Shown here one piece after another: positions 46,102 to 55,762 of a stretch of DNA of 64,000 bases. The first letter of the stretch is position 1. Every line of letters starts with the position of its first letter. Under the pieces are notes generated by a model. The model worked only from the letters and a program-made list of their open reading frames with translations. It was not told the origin of the DNA and searched no databases. The translations under genes were made by a program, and so were the position numbers. The stretch is taken from the NCBI RefSeq assembly GCF_900564155.1, contig NZ_LS999839.1, forward strand, positions 248,001-312,000, in the 5' to 3' direction. The stretch comes from Pedobacter schmidteae (lineage in GTDB: Bacteria > Bacteroidota > Bacteroidia > Sphingobacteriales > Sphingobacteriaceae).

Positions 46102-46539
46102 TTAATCTTCTATAACTTCAATGCTTAAAATCTTGTCACCTTGCTTAATGCTGTCCACAACATCCACATTCTCTACTACTTTACCAAAGCAGGTATGGTT
46201 TCTGTCAAGGTGAGCTGTATTATCTCTGCTGTGGCATATAAAAAACTGAGAACCACCTGTATTTCTTCCGGCATGTGCCATTGATAATACACCACGATCG
46301 TGGTATTGGTTCTCACCTGTCAGCTCACAATCAATTTTATAACCCGGGCCACCAGCACCTGTACCGGTAGGATCGCCACCCTGAACAACAAAGTTAGGTA
46401 TTACCCTGTGAAATGTTACTCCGTTATAAAAACCATCTTTAGCCAATTTCAAAAAATTAGCTACTGTATTTGGCGCATCCTGATCGTAAAACTGAACGGT
46501 CATGTCACCTTTATCTGTTTTAATTATTGCTTTGCTCAT
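46102..46539 (-). CDS. Cyclophilin-type peptidyl-prolyl cis-trans isomerase
   Basis: The start is set at ATG 46539 (MSKAIIKTDKGDMTVQFY), since the alternative 17 codons upstream adds unrelated residues. The 145-residue protein is a compact cyclophilin with the active-site segment FHRVIPNFVVQGGD (catalytic Arg), GGSQFFICH, and HLDRNHTCFGKV (the usual Trp is replaced by His). No signal peptide, so cytosolic folding catalyst. Precedes the DUF5606 gene. Confidence 0.94.
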   Translation of the reverse strand: MSKAIIKTDKGDMTVQFYDQDAPNTVANFLKLAKDGFYNGVTFHRVIPNFVVQGGDPTGTGAGGPGYKIDCELTGENQYHDRGVLSMAHAGRNTGGSQFFICHSRDNTAHLDRNHTCFGKVVENVDVVDSIKQGDKILSIEVIED

Positions 46540-46600
46540 GATAATTTTTTTGTAGAAGGCAAACTTAGAGAAATTTGCGCTGATATGCAAAAGCGGCGGC

Positions 46601-47611
46601 TCACTTAGTAGATTGCCTTTCTACTATAGTTGGTTCGAGCACAATATGTCTGATGTCCTCATAAGGATGATCCTGCTTGATCATTTGCAGAAACATTTCG
46701 GCACAGTCGCGCCCCATTTGGTTTGGATGCTGATCGACAGTAGACAAACTTGGCGTGATATAAGCAGAAAAGGCTTCATTGGCAAAACCAATTACCCCTA
46801 TTTTTGGAGGTGTCAAATCAACTTCCTTCAGCTTCTTGATGACCCCCAAGGCAGTAAAATCGTCGCCGGCAATGATGGCTTCAGGCAACTGTTTTGCCCG
46901 CAGCAACTTCCCGGCACCATATCTGCCATCTTTAATGGAGAGTCCGCCAAAAACCAACAGATCTTCATCTACCGGCAGGTTGTTCAATTGCATCGCTTGC
47001 CGGTACCCCGCCAGGCGGTCGTTAAAAATTTTAATCTGATGGACCGTTGTTACAAAAGCAATGCGCTTGTATCCCTGATCAATAAGATGCTGTGTGGCCA
47101 AAAAACCTGCCCTGACATCGTTAAGCGTAACTGTAGGCACTTTAAGTTGGGCACTGGTCCTGTCAAAAAGGATAAGCGGCTTATTTTGTCTTACAATTTC
47201 CTGAAAATGTGATACATCATCTGTTTCCAGCGACAAGGAGGCGAGGATACCATCCACCTGGGCTTCCAATAAAGTTTTAACCCCATTAATCTCATTTTCC
47301 AGCGATTCGTTGGACTGGTAAAGGATAATCCGGTAGCCACTATTTTTTAAACCGGCTTCGAGACTATGGATAATGGAAGCAAAAAAATGTGCCTGAACGC
47401 TGGGAACAATTACCCCAACAATGAAAGTCTTTCCGGATTTAAGTGCAGAGGCCAGTTTATTGGGCCTATAATCCAGCTTTTTCGCAGTATCAATAACCAG
47501 CTGTCTTGTTGACTCGCTGATTGCCGGAAAGCCACTGAGTGCCCTTGATACAGTTGATACGGTAATATTCAGCTCCTTTGCAATGTCGTATATGGTTGTT
47601 TTTTTCTTCAA
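46601..47611 (-). CDS. LacI-family transcriptional regulator of the xylose operon
   Basis: The 336-residue regulator begins with the LacI helix-turn-helix (TTIYDIAKELNITVSTVSRAL, residues about 4-24, hinge helix KLASALKSG) and continues with a periplasmic-binding-protein-like ligand domain (VGVIVPSVQAHFFASIIHSLE). It is encoded 78 bp after the SSS symporter gene on the same strand, beyond a hairpin terminator. By position it probably represses xylB-xylA-symporter, using the two palindromes upstream of xylB, and is released by xylose or a derivative. This link is inferred, not shown. Confidence 0.92.
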   Translation of the reverse strand: MKKKTTIYDIAKELNITVSTVSRALSGFPAISESTRQLVIDTAKKLDYRPNKLASALKSGKTFIVGVIVPSVQAHFFASIIHSLEAGLKNSGYRIILYQSNESLENEINGVKTLLEAQVDGILASLSLETDDVSHFQEIVRQNKPLILFDRTSAQLKVPTVTLNDVRAGFLATQHLIDQGYKRIAFVTTVHQIKIFNDRLAGYRQAMQLNNLPVDEDLLVFGGLSIKDGRYGAGKLLRAKQLPEAIIAGDDFTALGVIKKLKEVDLTPPKIGVIGFANEAFSAYITPSLSTVDQHPNQMGRDCAEMFLQMIKQDHPYEDIRHIVLEPTIVERQSTK

Positions 47612-47646
47612 GATCTGAGCAGGGGCAAAATTTGTACAAGTATAAT

Positions 47647-47691
47647 AAAAATCCGCTATGCGGTATGGATACGACCATAGCGGATTTTTTT
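47647..47691 (-). terminator. Terminator between the xylose operon and the LacI gene
   Basis: AAAAATCCGCTATG (47647-47660) pairs with CATAGCGGATTTTT (47676-47689). On the minus strand it ends in a U-tract and begins within the symporter stop codon region, so it should end most xyl transcripts and leave the LacI gene to partial read-through or its own promoter. Confidence 0.88.
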
Positions 47692-49369
47692 ACCAATAAA
47701 CAGTATAAAGCGCCACAAGAAGGCCGATGACAATTAATGCACCCACGGCAAAACTTGCTGTAGTTTTGAACATCTTCACATCAATTTCGAGCCCCTTGGC
47801 ATCGTTTCCTTGTTTGTTTTGAACCATGCTAATGATCACCATACCGATCACACAGCATACAAATACTATCCCCATCCGGTCGATAAACGGAATTTCATAC
47901 ACACCTGCAGCGTTTTGAACGGCAAATCCAATTTCCGACAACCAGGAAAGATCGGTCATAACGGGTAAAGACTTAAGCAATAAAGAAAGTCCAAAACCAC
48001 CTACAGTAGCAAACAATGCCGCATTGGAAGTGGTCTTTTTCCAGAAGAAGCCCAAAATGAACATGGCAAATATACCTGGCGACACAAACCCGGTATATTC
48101 CTGAATGTACTGAAACCCTCCTTTTTTATCAATTCCCAGGTGAGGTGCTATGAGTACACCTAAAATCATGGACACTATGATGGCCACTTTTCCGGTTACC
48201 ACCAACTGCCGTTCTGTCGCACCAGGCTTAAGCACTTTTTTATAAATATCCAGTGTAAAAATTGTAGCGATGCTGTTAGCTTTTCCGGCCAGGGAGGCCA
48301 CCACGGCAGCAGTAAGCGCAGCAAAAGAAAGCCCTTTTAGGCCGGCAGGTAAAAGATTAAGCAATACGGGATAGGCACGATCGGGATTGACCGTACCGTC
48401 CTGCAGCATTTCCGTTTGAAAGGCTCCGTCTTTATACAATACGTAGGCTGCAATTCCGGGCAATACCACAATAACGGGCATCAACAGTTTTAAGAAGGCA
48501 GCGAAGAGAATTCCCGAACGTGCAGTGTTCAGATCGGCCCCCAAAGCACGTTGGGTGATGTACTGATTACAGCCCCAGTAGTTTAAATTTACAATCCACA
48601 TCCCCCCCACAAGTACGCTTAAGCCGGGTAGGTCAATATAATTTTCATTATCTGGCTTCAGGATCATGTGGAAATGTGTTGACGCTTTGCTGATCATCAA
48701 CTGGTAGCCGTCAAAAACACCTGTTGTGCCATAATGGTCAGACACCAGGCTTAATGCCAGATAGGTGGTAGCCAATCCGCCCAGAATTAAAAAAAACACC
48801 TGGATCACATCCGTATAACCAATTACCTTCATTCCGCCCAGCGTAATGATAATGGCAAAACCTGCTATGGCATACATACACAGATCAATGCTAAAACCCG
48901 AAATACTGCTTACTGCCAATGCGCCCAGATAGAGTATAGAGGTGAGGTTGACCACTACATACAACAACAACCAGAAAACTGCCATAATCATAGCTACCGT
49001 TCCATTGTACCTTTGATGGAGGAACTGTGGCATGGTAGAGATTTTGTTTTTCAGGTAAACGGGGATAAAAAAAACGGCTACTACAATAAGTGTTGCCGCA
49101 GCCATCCACTCGTAAGTAGCAATGGCAAGTCCCATTTTAAAGCCCGAACCACTCATGCCGATGAACTGTTCGGCGGAGATGTTTGAGGCAATTAACGAAG
49201 CTCCAATAGCCCACCATGTAAGCGAGCCTTCGGCCAGAAAATAATCTTTAGAGCCGCTGGCGGCCGATTTTTTCTTATTGTAAATGTAAAGTCCGTAAGC
49301 CGCAACAATAACAAAGTAAATTAGAAATACGATATAGTCTTTCGTATCCAGCACGTTGGTTTTCATCAA
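47690..49369 (-). CDS. SSS-family sodium/sugar symporter (probable xylose transporter)
   Basis: The 559-residue inner-membrane symporter of the solute:sodium symporter family has 13-14 predicted helices, the SSS signature region (WMAAATLIVVAVFFIPVYL) and the early motif FLAEGSLTWWAIGASLIASN with GMSGSGF. SglT-like members carry galactose, glucose or xylose with Na+. It lies 43 bp downstream of xylA in the same orientation, which supports xylose as substrate. It is the last gene before the operon terminator. Confidence 0.92.
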   Translation of the reverse strand: MMKTNVLDTKDYIVFLIYFVIVAAYGLYIYNKKKSAASGSKDYFLAEGSLTWWAIGASLIASNISAEQFIGMSGSGFKMGLAIATYEWMAAATLIVVAVFFIPVYLKNKISTMPQFLHQRYNGTVAMIMAVFWLLLYVVVNLTSILYLGALAVSSISGFSIDLCMYAIAGFAIIITLGGMKVIGYTDVIQVFFLILGGLATTYLALSLVSDHYGTTGVFDGYQLMISKASTHFHMILKPDNENYIDLPGLSVLVGGMWIVNLNYWGCNQYITQRALGADLNTARSGILFAAFLKLLMPVIVVLPGIAAYVLYKDGAFQTEMLQDGTVNPDRAYPVLLNLLPAGLKGLSFAALTAAVVASLAGKANSIATIFTLDIYKKVLKPGATERQLVVTGKVAIIVSMILGVLIAPHLGIDKKGGFQYIQEYTGFVSPGIFAMFILGFFWKKTTSNAALFATVGGFGLSLLLKSLPVMTDLSWLSEIGFAVQNAAGVYEIPFIDRMGIVFVCCVIGMVIISMVQNKQGNDAKGLEIDVKMFKTTASFAVGALIVIGLLVALYTVYW

Positions 49370-49412
49370 TTTGGTTAGGTTAGGTTTTTGATCTGTGGTG
49401 AGATTTGTTTTT

Positions 49413-50744
49413 TTAAATATAACGGTTTATCAGGTTCTCGAGGTATTCCTGTTTTCCACTACGAACTTCGGGCTCACCTTGCTCTACGGCATAGTTCCTT
49501 AAATCTTCCAGGCTCAATTTCCCTTGTTCAAATTCGGCTCCCTTACCCGTATCAAATGAGGCATACCTGTCGGCCCTAATCTTTTTATAATCCGATTTTT
49601 GAAGAATAGCATCAGCTGTAATCAGTGCACGTGCAAATAGATCCATCCCCCCAACGTGTGCATAAAACAGATCGGCCGGATCGGTTGAATTTCGGCGGAT
49701 TTTGGCATCAAAATTTACCCCACCTCCTTTTAATCCATCAGCTTCCAGAATAATCAACATCGCCTCTGTCAATTCATTGATGTCATTAGGAAACTGGTCG
49801 GTATCCCAACCGTTCTGATAGTCGCCCCGGTTGGCATCAATTGAGCCCAGCAAGCCGCTATCTGCAGCCACCTGTAGTTCGTGCTGAAAGGTATGTCCGG
49901 CTAAAGTGGCATGATTCACTTCCAGGTTCAATTTAAAATCGTCAAGCAGGTCGTATTCTTGTAAAAAGCCTTTTACGGTTGCCGCATCATAATCGTACTG
50001 ATGTTTTGATGGCTCGCAGGGTTTAGGTTCAATAAAGAAAGTTCCTTTAAAACCCTGCTTGCGGGCATAGTCTTTGGCGGTGTGTAAGAATTTGGCCAGA
50101 TGCTCCTGTTCGCGCTTCATATTGGTATTCAGTAAACTCATGTATCCTTCGCGCCCGCCCCAGAAAACATAATTCTCTCCGCCAAGTGCAATTGTTGCAT
50201 CCAGGGCCGCTTTTACCTGGGCCGCACCATGGGCCAATACATGAAAATCGGGATTGGTTGAGGCGCCGTTCATGTAACGGTTATGACTAAATAAATTGGC
50301 GGTTCCCCACAACAATTTCACACCACTGTCGGCTTGTTTTTGTTTGGCATATTCAACCAATGTCTGCAACCTACGTTCGTTTTCGGCTATATCATCCCCG
50401 TAATCAACCACATCCACATCATGAAAACAGTAATAAGGCAATTGCATTTTGGTGATAAATTCAAAAGCGGCATCCATTTTATCTTTCGCTCTTTCTATTA
50501 CATCCTTTTTTTCGTCCCAGGGAAAAATATGTGTAGCACCACCAAAGGGATCTCCTCCGTTTCCATTAAATGAATGCCAATAGGCACAGGCAAATTTAAA
50601 ATGCTCGGTCATCGTTTTGCCGGCCACCAGCTTATTGGCGTCATACCATCTAAAGGCCAGCGGATTATCGCTATTTAAACCTTCATACTGAATCTGACCT
50701 ATGCCATTAAAAAATTCCTTTGCTCCGGTTATTACTTTTGTCAT
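49413..50744 (-). CDS. xylA: Xylose isomerase
   Basis: Converts D-xylose to D-xylulose. The 443-residue cytosolic TIM-barrel enzyme carries the conserved [16 protein letters not shown] catalytic His region ([13 protein letters not shown]), VFWGGREGY, the metal-binding [14 protein letters not shown], and [20 protein letters not shown]. It is 10 bp downstream of xylB; together they make the classical isomerase route from xylose to xylulose 5-phosphate. Full length and intact. Confidence 0.97.
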   Translation of the reverse strand: MTKVITGAKEFFNGIGQIQYEGLNSDNPLAFRWYDANKLVAGKTMTEHFKFACAYWHSFNGNGGDPFGGATHIFPWDEKKDVIERAKDKMDAAFEFITKMQLPYYCFHDVDVVDYGDDIAENERRLQTLVEYAKQKQADSGVKLLWGTANLFSHNRYMNGASTNPDFHVLAHGAAQVKAALDATIALGGENYVFWGGREGYMSLLNTNMKREQEHLAKFLHTAKDYARKQGFKGTFFIEPKPCEPSKHQYDYDAATVKGFLQEYDLLDDFKLNLEVNHATLAGHTFQHELQVAADSGLLGSIDANRGDYQNGWDTDQFPNDINELTEAMLIILEADGLKGGGVNFDAKIRRNSTDPADLFYAHVGGMDLFARALITADAILQKSDYKKIRADRYASFDTGKGAEFEQGKLSLEDLRNYAVEQGEPEVRSGKQEYLENLINRYI

Positions 50745-50754
50745 GTTAGTTGTT

Positions 50755-52233
50755 CTATTTTAGTGCTTTGGTTAAAAGATCTTTCCATTCGATATATAGT
50801 GGTTCGTAGGCTGCCGAGTTTTGAGGTTCCAGGCACCTGATCAATTTATGGTGGGCAAAAGCTTCTTCAGGACTTTTAAAAATGCCGGCTCCGATACCTG
50901 CCCCAAGTGCAGCACCTACACTCCCATCATTGTCATACAGTTGGACCGGAATTCCGGTTATGTCCACAAAAGTCTGCGCAAAAACTTCACTTAAAAATAA
51001 ATTGGCCATACCGGCCCTGATCAGTTTTGGCTGCATACCATTTTCGCGCATAATATCCAGGCCATAACGAAAAGCAAAAGCAATACCTTCCTGTACCGCT
51101 CTGAAAATTTCAGGTTGTCTGTGCAAATTGAGGTCGATGCCCAGGAATTGTGCACCAGTATAGGTATTGTTTAACATCCGCTCGGCACCATTGCCAAAAG
51201 GCAACACCTTTAAGCCCTTACTCCCAATCGGTGCCTTTGCTGCCAGGTCATTGAGTGCCGCATAGGACAAATGAGGTGCAAAATTATGTTTCGCCCAGCG
51301 GTACATACTTCCTGTGCCGTTAATGCAAAGCAATACCCCTGTGTGCTTTTGGCTTTCGGAATAGGTAACATGGGCAAAAGTATTTACTCTGGATTGCCTG
51401 TCGTAAGTTAAAGCGTTGCTTACGCCGTAAATTACGCCCGAAGTACCTGCGGTAGCAGCCACCTCGCCTGGCTTCAGCACATTTAAAGAGAGGGCATTAT
51501 TGGGCTGATCGCCTGCCTTATAAGCTACCGGAATTCCTGGCTGCAAACCAAGTAATGTTGCAACATTGGCGGTAAGCATTCCATGGACAGAGAAAAGCGG
51601 TTTGATTTCAGGAATCAGCGCCGGATCAAGTTGATAATGTTCCAACACTTCTTTTGACAGTCGATCTGCTTTAAAATCCCAAAATACACCTTCAGATAAT
51701 GCGGCAATACTGGTACTAATTTCTCCTGTCAGTTTCATCGCGATAAAATCGCCGGGCAACATCACTTTATCAATTTTTTGAAAAAGCTCGGGTTCGTTGT
51801 TTTTTACCCAGGCCAGCTTGGAGGCTGTAAAGTTGCCTGGCGAATTTAACATATGCCTTAAACAATGATCGTGACCAATAGCATCAAATGCCTGCTGGCC
51901 CAGTTCAACAGCACGACTATCGCACCAGATGATGCTGTTGCGTAACACATTTTGTGCTTTATCTACCACCACCAGTCCATGCATCTGGTAAGCAATACCG
52001 ATGGCCTTTACCTGCTTAGGATCAAAATTGGCCGAGGCATTTAACTTTAAAATAGCCTGAACGGCATTTTCCCACCAATCGGTTGGCGATTGCTCGGCCC
52101 ACCCCGCCTTTATCGATTTAATTTCAGTTTCTTCATCAGGGTATTGTGCAGACGCCACCCGCTGTTGAGTTTGTATATCAACAACAGCTACTTTTATGGA
52201 CGAGGTTCCTATATCAAGGCCTAATAGATACAT
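50755..52233 (-). CDS. xylB: Xylulokinase
   Basis: Phosphorylates D-xylulose. ATG at 52233 ([19 protein letters not shown]) is chosen because the FGGY-kinase phosphate-binding motif DIGTSS must be at the N-terminus; the open frame runs back to 52410 through the operator sequence and is not coding. The 492-residue product has the FGGY motifs [11 protein letters not shown] and, in the C-terminal half, AGTSGVIYG and [16 protein letters not shown]. First gene of the xyl operon; the palindrome at 52257-52272 is 24 bp upstream of the start. Confidence 0.95.
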   Translation of the reverse strand: MYLLGLDIGTSSIKVAVVDIQTQQRVASAQYPDEETEIKSIKAGWAEQSPTDWWENAVQAILKLNASANFDPKQVKAIGIAYQMHGLVVVDKAQNVLRNSIIWCDSRAVELGQQAFDAIGHDHCLRHMLNSPGNFTASKLAWVKNNEPELFQKIDKVMLPGDFIAMKLTGEISTSIAALSEGVFWDFKADRLSKEVLEHYQLDPALIPEIKPLFSVHGMLTANVATLLGLQPGIPVAYKAGDQPNNALSLNVLKPGEVAATAGTSGVIYGVSNALTYDRQSRVNTFAHVTYSESQKHTGVLLCINGTGSMYRWAKHNFAPHLSYAALNDLAAKAPIGSKGLKVLPFGNGAERMLNNTYTGAQFLGIDLNLHRQPEIFRAVQEGIAFAFRYGLDIMRENGMQPKLIRAGMANLFLSEVFAQTFVDITGIPVQLYDNDGSVGAALGAGIGAGIFKSPEEAFAHHKLIRCLEPQNSAAYEPLYIEWKDLLTKALK

Positions 52234-52256
52234 ATATATAAAATAAGCGGCACACA

Positions 52257-52272
52257 ATGCAACCGTTTGCAT
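52257..52272. promoter_or_regulatory. LacI-type operator, proximal to xylB
   Basis: ATGCAACCGTTTGCAT is a 16-bp palindrome with a central CG and one mismatched pair, the typical LacI-family half-site arrangement (TGCAA-CG-TTGCA). It lies 23 bp upstream of the xylB start and probably overlaps the promoter or the early transcript. Confidence 0.65.
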
Positions 52273-52382
52273 AAAGATATATTTAAATTTATAAATCCCA
52301 ATATATTCCGTCTGAAAAAACAATATATTTTTGAGTTTTTCCATTAAATAAGATCCCCCCCCTGGTGAGCCACCCATTAAAA

Positions 52383-52396
52383 TGCAACCGGTTGCA
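52383..52396. promoter_or_regulatory. LacI-type operator, distal, between xylB and the divergent gene
   Basis: TGCAACCGGTTGCA is a perfect 14-bp palindrome matching the proximal site in 13 of 14 bases. It lies about 150 bp upstream of xylB and about 70 bp upstream of the divergent gene at 52467. The two sites start 125 bp apart, close to 12 helical turns, which would allow looping. Confidence 0.7.
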
Positions 52397-52466
52397 ATAA
52401 AACAAATCAAATGTCAGGCCGATAATTTACTTCTTTTTATACCGTTATATATTTACATTCGTATCC

Positions 52467-53741
52467 ATGCCCAGGTTTATGATTTCAAAACGATTCAGTC
52501 TTTTATTTTTTCTTTTACTGTTTAGCATAATCGTAAAAGCCTCTTCCATTCTTATATATATGGATGAGGATCAGAAAAATCATCTGAAGGCATATGGCAT
52601 AGCCTATTGGGGTATTAAACAACAGGCCGATGTAAGTTGGCTATTAAACTATCGGGGTGGAAGCTTTTTAATTAAATACAACAAGGCGGTTGAAGACGAA
52701 TGTAAGGCACGGGGTGTATCGTACCAGATACTGGCCGATGGTAAGGTGACTGCCATACTAAACGAGATCAGTGATCCTCAGGTGAACATGGAAATGGTTA
52801 AACTGGAAAAGGCTCCAAAAATTGCTGTCTACTCGCCAAAAAGTAAACTGCCCTGGGACGATGCGGTAACCCTTGTGCTCACCTACGCCGAGATTCCTTA
52901 CGATGTGGTATATGATGACGAAGTATTAAAAGATAAACTTTCGGGTTATGACTGGCTGCATATGCACCACGAAGATTTTACTGGTCAGTATGGACGTTTC
53001 TGGAGTAATTTCCGAAATGCCACCTGGTACAGAGAAGACGTAAAAAATCAGGAGGCAGCAGCTAAACGTAATGGCTTTAAAAAGGTCTCGGAAATGAAAC
53101 TGGCGGTTACAAAAAGGATAAAAGAGTTTTGTACAGGAGGTGGCTTCCTGTTTGCGATGTGTTCCGGAACGGATAGTTTTGACATTGCCCTAAGTGCCGA
53201 AGGCGTTGACATTTGCGAAAGTATGTTTGATGGCGATCCGGCAGATCCTCAAGCTCAGGCAAAAATTAACTTCAACAGAACATTTGCTTTTAAAGATTTC
53301 CAGCTGGACCTGAATCCGGCGAATTATGAGTTTTCGGACATCGACGTTACCCAAACCCGGACCTTAACACAGAACAACGATTTCTTTACTTTATTTGATT
53401 TTTCAGCCAAATGGGATCTTGTACCTACTATGCTTACCCAAAATCACGATAAGGTGATTAAGGGATTTATGGGCCAGACTACCGCTTTTAGAAAGCGGCT
53501 GGTAAAACCCAGCGTTACTGTACTTGGCGAGAATAAGGGCGCTGAAGAAATACGTTATTTAAATGGTGAAATTGGGAAGGGTCAGTTTACATTTTATGGC
53601 GGTCATGATCCGGAAGATTACCAGCATGCTGTAGGTGATCCGCCCACGGATTTAAACCTTCACCCCAACTCGCCTGGATACCGGCTGATTTTAAACAATG
53701 TGTTGTTTCCGGCCGCAAAAAAGAAACCGCAAAAAACTTAA
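52467..53741 (+). CDS. Conserved secreted Bacteroidota protein, commonly labelled asparagine synthetase B
   Basis: The 424-residue protein has an N-terminal signal peptide (FSLLFFLLLFSIIVKAS) and a mature part beginning with SSILIYMDEDQKNHLKAYG. Segments IAVYSPKSKLPWDDAVTLVL, YDWLHMHHEDFTGQYG and GGGFLFAMCSGTDSFD suggest a Rossmann-like or class I glutamine-amidotransferase-like fold with a Cys in AMCSG. None of the asparagine synthetase domains (N-terminal Cys2 glutaminase, ATP-pyrophosphatase) are visible, so the usual label looks wrong. A new name cannot be supported. It shares an intergenic region with xylB. Its stop TAA and that of the convergent porin overlap in TTAA (53738-53741). Confidence 0.8.
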   Translation: MPRFMISKRFSLLFFLLLFSIIVKASSILIYMDEDQKNHLKAYGIAYWGIKQQADVSWLLNYRGGSFLIKYNKAVEDECKARGVSYQILADGKVTAILNEISDPQVNMEMVKLEKAPKIAVYSPKSKLPWDDAVTLVLTYAEIPYDVVYDDEVLKDKLSGYDWLHMHHEDFTGQYGRFWSNFRNATWYREDVKNQEAAAKRNGFKKVSEMKLAVTKRIKEFCTGGGFLFAMCSGTDSFDIALSAEGVDICESMFDGDPADPQAQAKINFNRTFAFKDFQLDLNPANYEFSDIDVTQTRTLTQNNDFFTLFDFSAKWDLVPTMLTQNHDKVIKGFMGQTTAFRKRLVKPSVTVLGENKGAEEIRYLNGEIGKGQFTFYGGHDPEDYQHAVGDPPTDLNLHPNSPGYRLILNNVLFPAAKKKPQKT

Positions 53742-55762
53742 TCGTAGAAGTTCCACTGCACACCAAATTTAAACAATAACCTGTCTTGCATTGGATATTG
53801 ATTAATGGTGTAGTAACCTTTGATAGGGAAACCCTGATTTACATAGTCACATTTTACAAAAAGGTTTGCTTTTCTCAAGCTCGCCTTTACCCATACGTCA
53901 ATAATTGGTGTGGTATCAAAAGTCTTGCTATCGCCAATATAAAACTGGCTGGAGGCCGGCGAATACGAATAATTTTTATAAGGTGTATTGTAACGAATAT
54001 CGAAACCTACATTGGTTTTAAGCGCTTTAAAGAAAGTTTGGTTTAAATAAAAGCTGTTAAAAGTATAAAACTCTGGTGTACGCAGCACATCAGGGTTGTC
54101 GGTTTTCTGATAAACAATATAGCTGTCTAAGTGAAACTTACCAAATTGCAACTTCTTACCTACGGCAATTTTTAATAGGTTAATGCTGCCAGTTAACTGG
54201 GCAGGCATAATAGTAATACTGTCAACCGCTGTTGCAGTCGGACCACTGGCTCTGCTTTTAAAATAAAGATAATTGGTAATCAAATAGTAGTTTGCAGTAG
54301 CGTCCAGCTTCAATTTATCATTGAGGTATTTGAATGATAAATTGATTGTTTTGGTACGGTCAAAATTATTACGCCAATTGTAATGGTTACCAAAGTACCT
54401 GTTATAAATTTCTTCGGGAGATTTATTTTGAAAATACGCGCCTAAGACAACTCTTCCGGCCGAATTGCTGAGCAGGACATTACTTTTTGCTTCATACAGA
54501 AAGTCACCTGTATTTCTGCCCTGAAAGATCTGCTCTACATCAACGTTCAGGTCAATACGGTTACTAAACCTATATCCTGCCGACCCTAGCAAGCTGATGT
54601 TTTGAAAAGTAGCAGCATAATTATAAAAATTACTCCGGTTTTTGTACCTACCCAACTGGATATAATCGTAATATTCGTGTTTGATTCCGGCATCCAGTTT
54701 CAATTCATTTTTTGCGAAAATCCCAGATTTTGGCCTTAGAAAAAAACTATAAATAAATTCGTTCTGAATACGAGTATAACTGGTACTGTCGTTGGTAAAA
54801 ACAGCATCGGCGTAGCCTTCCGGAATAACTGAATGGTCGTCAGCTTCATCCTTTTGAAAGGCATAAGAATTTTTATCGTATCTAAATGTATAGGTAACTT
54901 TATTGGTCGGTAGTATTTTATCTGCTATTTCCTGGGCCGAGCTATCTATACGTCCAACAAAGTAAGATTGCCTTACCAGCAAGGAACCTTGCCGCCATAT
55001 TTGTCTGGAGTTATTTAAACGTATTTGTTCGGCAATCCTATTGATGGTTTGAAGAGTAGCTTTATCATAAATAACAGTATTGGTAATGGAACCATTTTCG
55101 GCAGCCTTCAAAGTATTAAACACCGCATTGGTCCATAAGTTATACCGTTTACTGGGCGACTGGTACCAGGTAAACAATGCACCATTCAGGTCATCTCCTC
55201 GCTGCCGGGAGTATATACCATTGGCACCAATACGGTTAAAGTTGGCTCCGATGTTAAAATTTCTTTTAACATTTTGTGAATGGATTACTTTAAAAACCTG
55301 CTCCGCATCACCAGCTGTAGCGTAATAAAGACTGGTAAATGGTGTTCTGGCCTGATAATATTTGATATCATCGTGCGTAAGTGCATAATAATCGAGGGCA
55401 TGAAACCCGGCATCAAAACCAATGGTTTTAAGTGGTTCGAACAACATGGGCATGGCTGCCAGCCCCAGATTACCGGTACTTACTGTTGGTCTGCGCGGCT
55501 GCACCAGCACGCTGAAGTTCTGAAAACCATTTAAACTGGTATCCAGAGCCAGCGTTTGAATGCTGTCTTTTGTTAGTTTAAGTGTAGTATACCTGACATA
55601 TTTGGATGTAAAAACTACTGAATCCAATCCTCCCTCTTCCTTCTTCCTTAAAGAATCCAGTTCTTTATTGTCCCTCACTGTGGTTTTTAAATCCTGCGCC
55701 AATAAAGGCCCAGCAGCTACGCAACACAATAAAAGGACAAATAAAACAATGCGTTTATACAT
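53738..55762 (-). CDS. Putative outer-membrane porin (Porin_10 type)
   Basis: The 674-residue protein has a signal peptide (cleavage near PLLAQ) and a region rich in aromatic beta strands (FTSLYYATAGDAEQVFKVIH and NIGANFNRIGANGIYSRQRG) typical of the Bacteroidota putative porin family. It ends in LLFKFGVQWNFYD, a barrel-like end. Its ATG overlaps the stop of the purine nucleoside phosphorylase gene by one base (TAATG), so translation is coupled. What passes through the porin is unknown; linkage to PNP makes nucleosides a possibility only. Confidence 0.85.
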   Translation of the reverse strand: MYKRIVLFVLLLCCVAAGPLLAQDLKTTVRDNKELDSLRKKEEGGLDSVVFTSKYVRYTTLKLTKDSIQTLALDTSLNGFQNFSVLVQPRRPTVSTGNLGLAAMPMLFEPLKTIGFDAGFHALDYYALTHDDIKYYQARTPFTSLYYATAGDAEQVFKVIHSQNVKRNFNIGANFNRIGANGIYSRQRGDDLNGALFTWYQSPSKRYNLWTNAVFNTLKAAENGSITNTVIYDKATLQTINRIAEQIRLNNSRQIWRQGSLLVRQSYFVGRIDSSAQEIADKILPTNKVTYTFRYDKNSYAFQKDEADDHSVIPEGYADAVFTNDSTSYTRIQNEFIYSFFLRPKSGIFAKNELKLDAGIKHEYYDYIQLGRYKNRSNFYNYAATFQNISLLGSAGYRFSNRIDLNVDVEQIFQGRNTGDFLYEAKSNVLLSNSAGRVVLGAYFQNKSPEEIYNRYFGNHYNWRNNFDRTKTINLSFKYLNDKLKLDATANYYLITNYLYFKSRASGPTATAVDSITIMPAQLTGSINLLKIAVGKKLQFGKFHLDSYIVYQKTDNPDVLRTPEFYTFNSFYLNQTFFKALKTNVGFDIRYNTPYKNYSYSPASSQFYIGDSKTFDTTPIIDVWVKASLRKANLFVKCDYVNQGFPIKGYYTINQYPMQDRLLFKFGVQWNFYD

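Noticed and set aside
46613..47212. 199-residue plus-strand frame
   Set aside because: It is antisense to the LacI-family regulator, whose frame has clear family motifs throughout.
52234..52410. 59-residue N-terminal extension of xylulokinase
   Set aside because: FGGY kinases begin at the DIGTSS motif, and the extension would translate through both palindromic operators.
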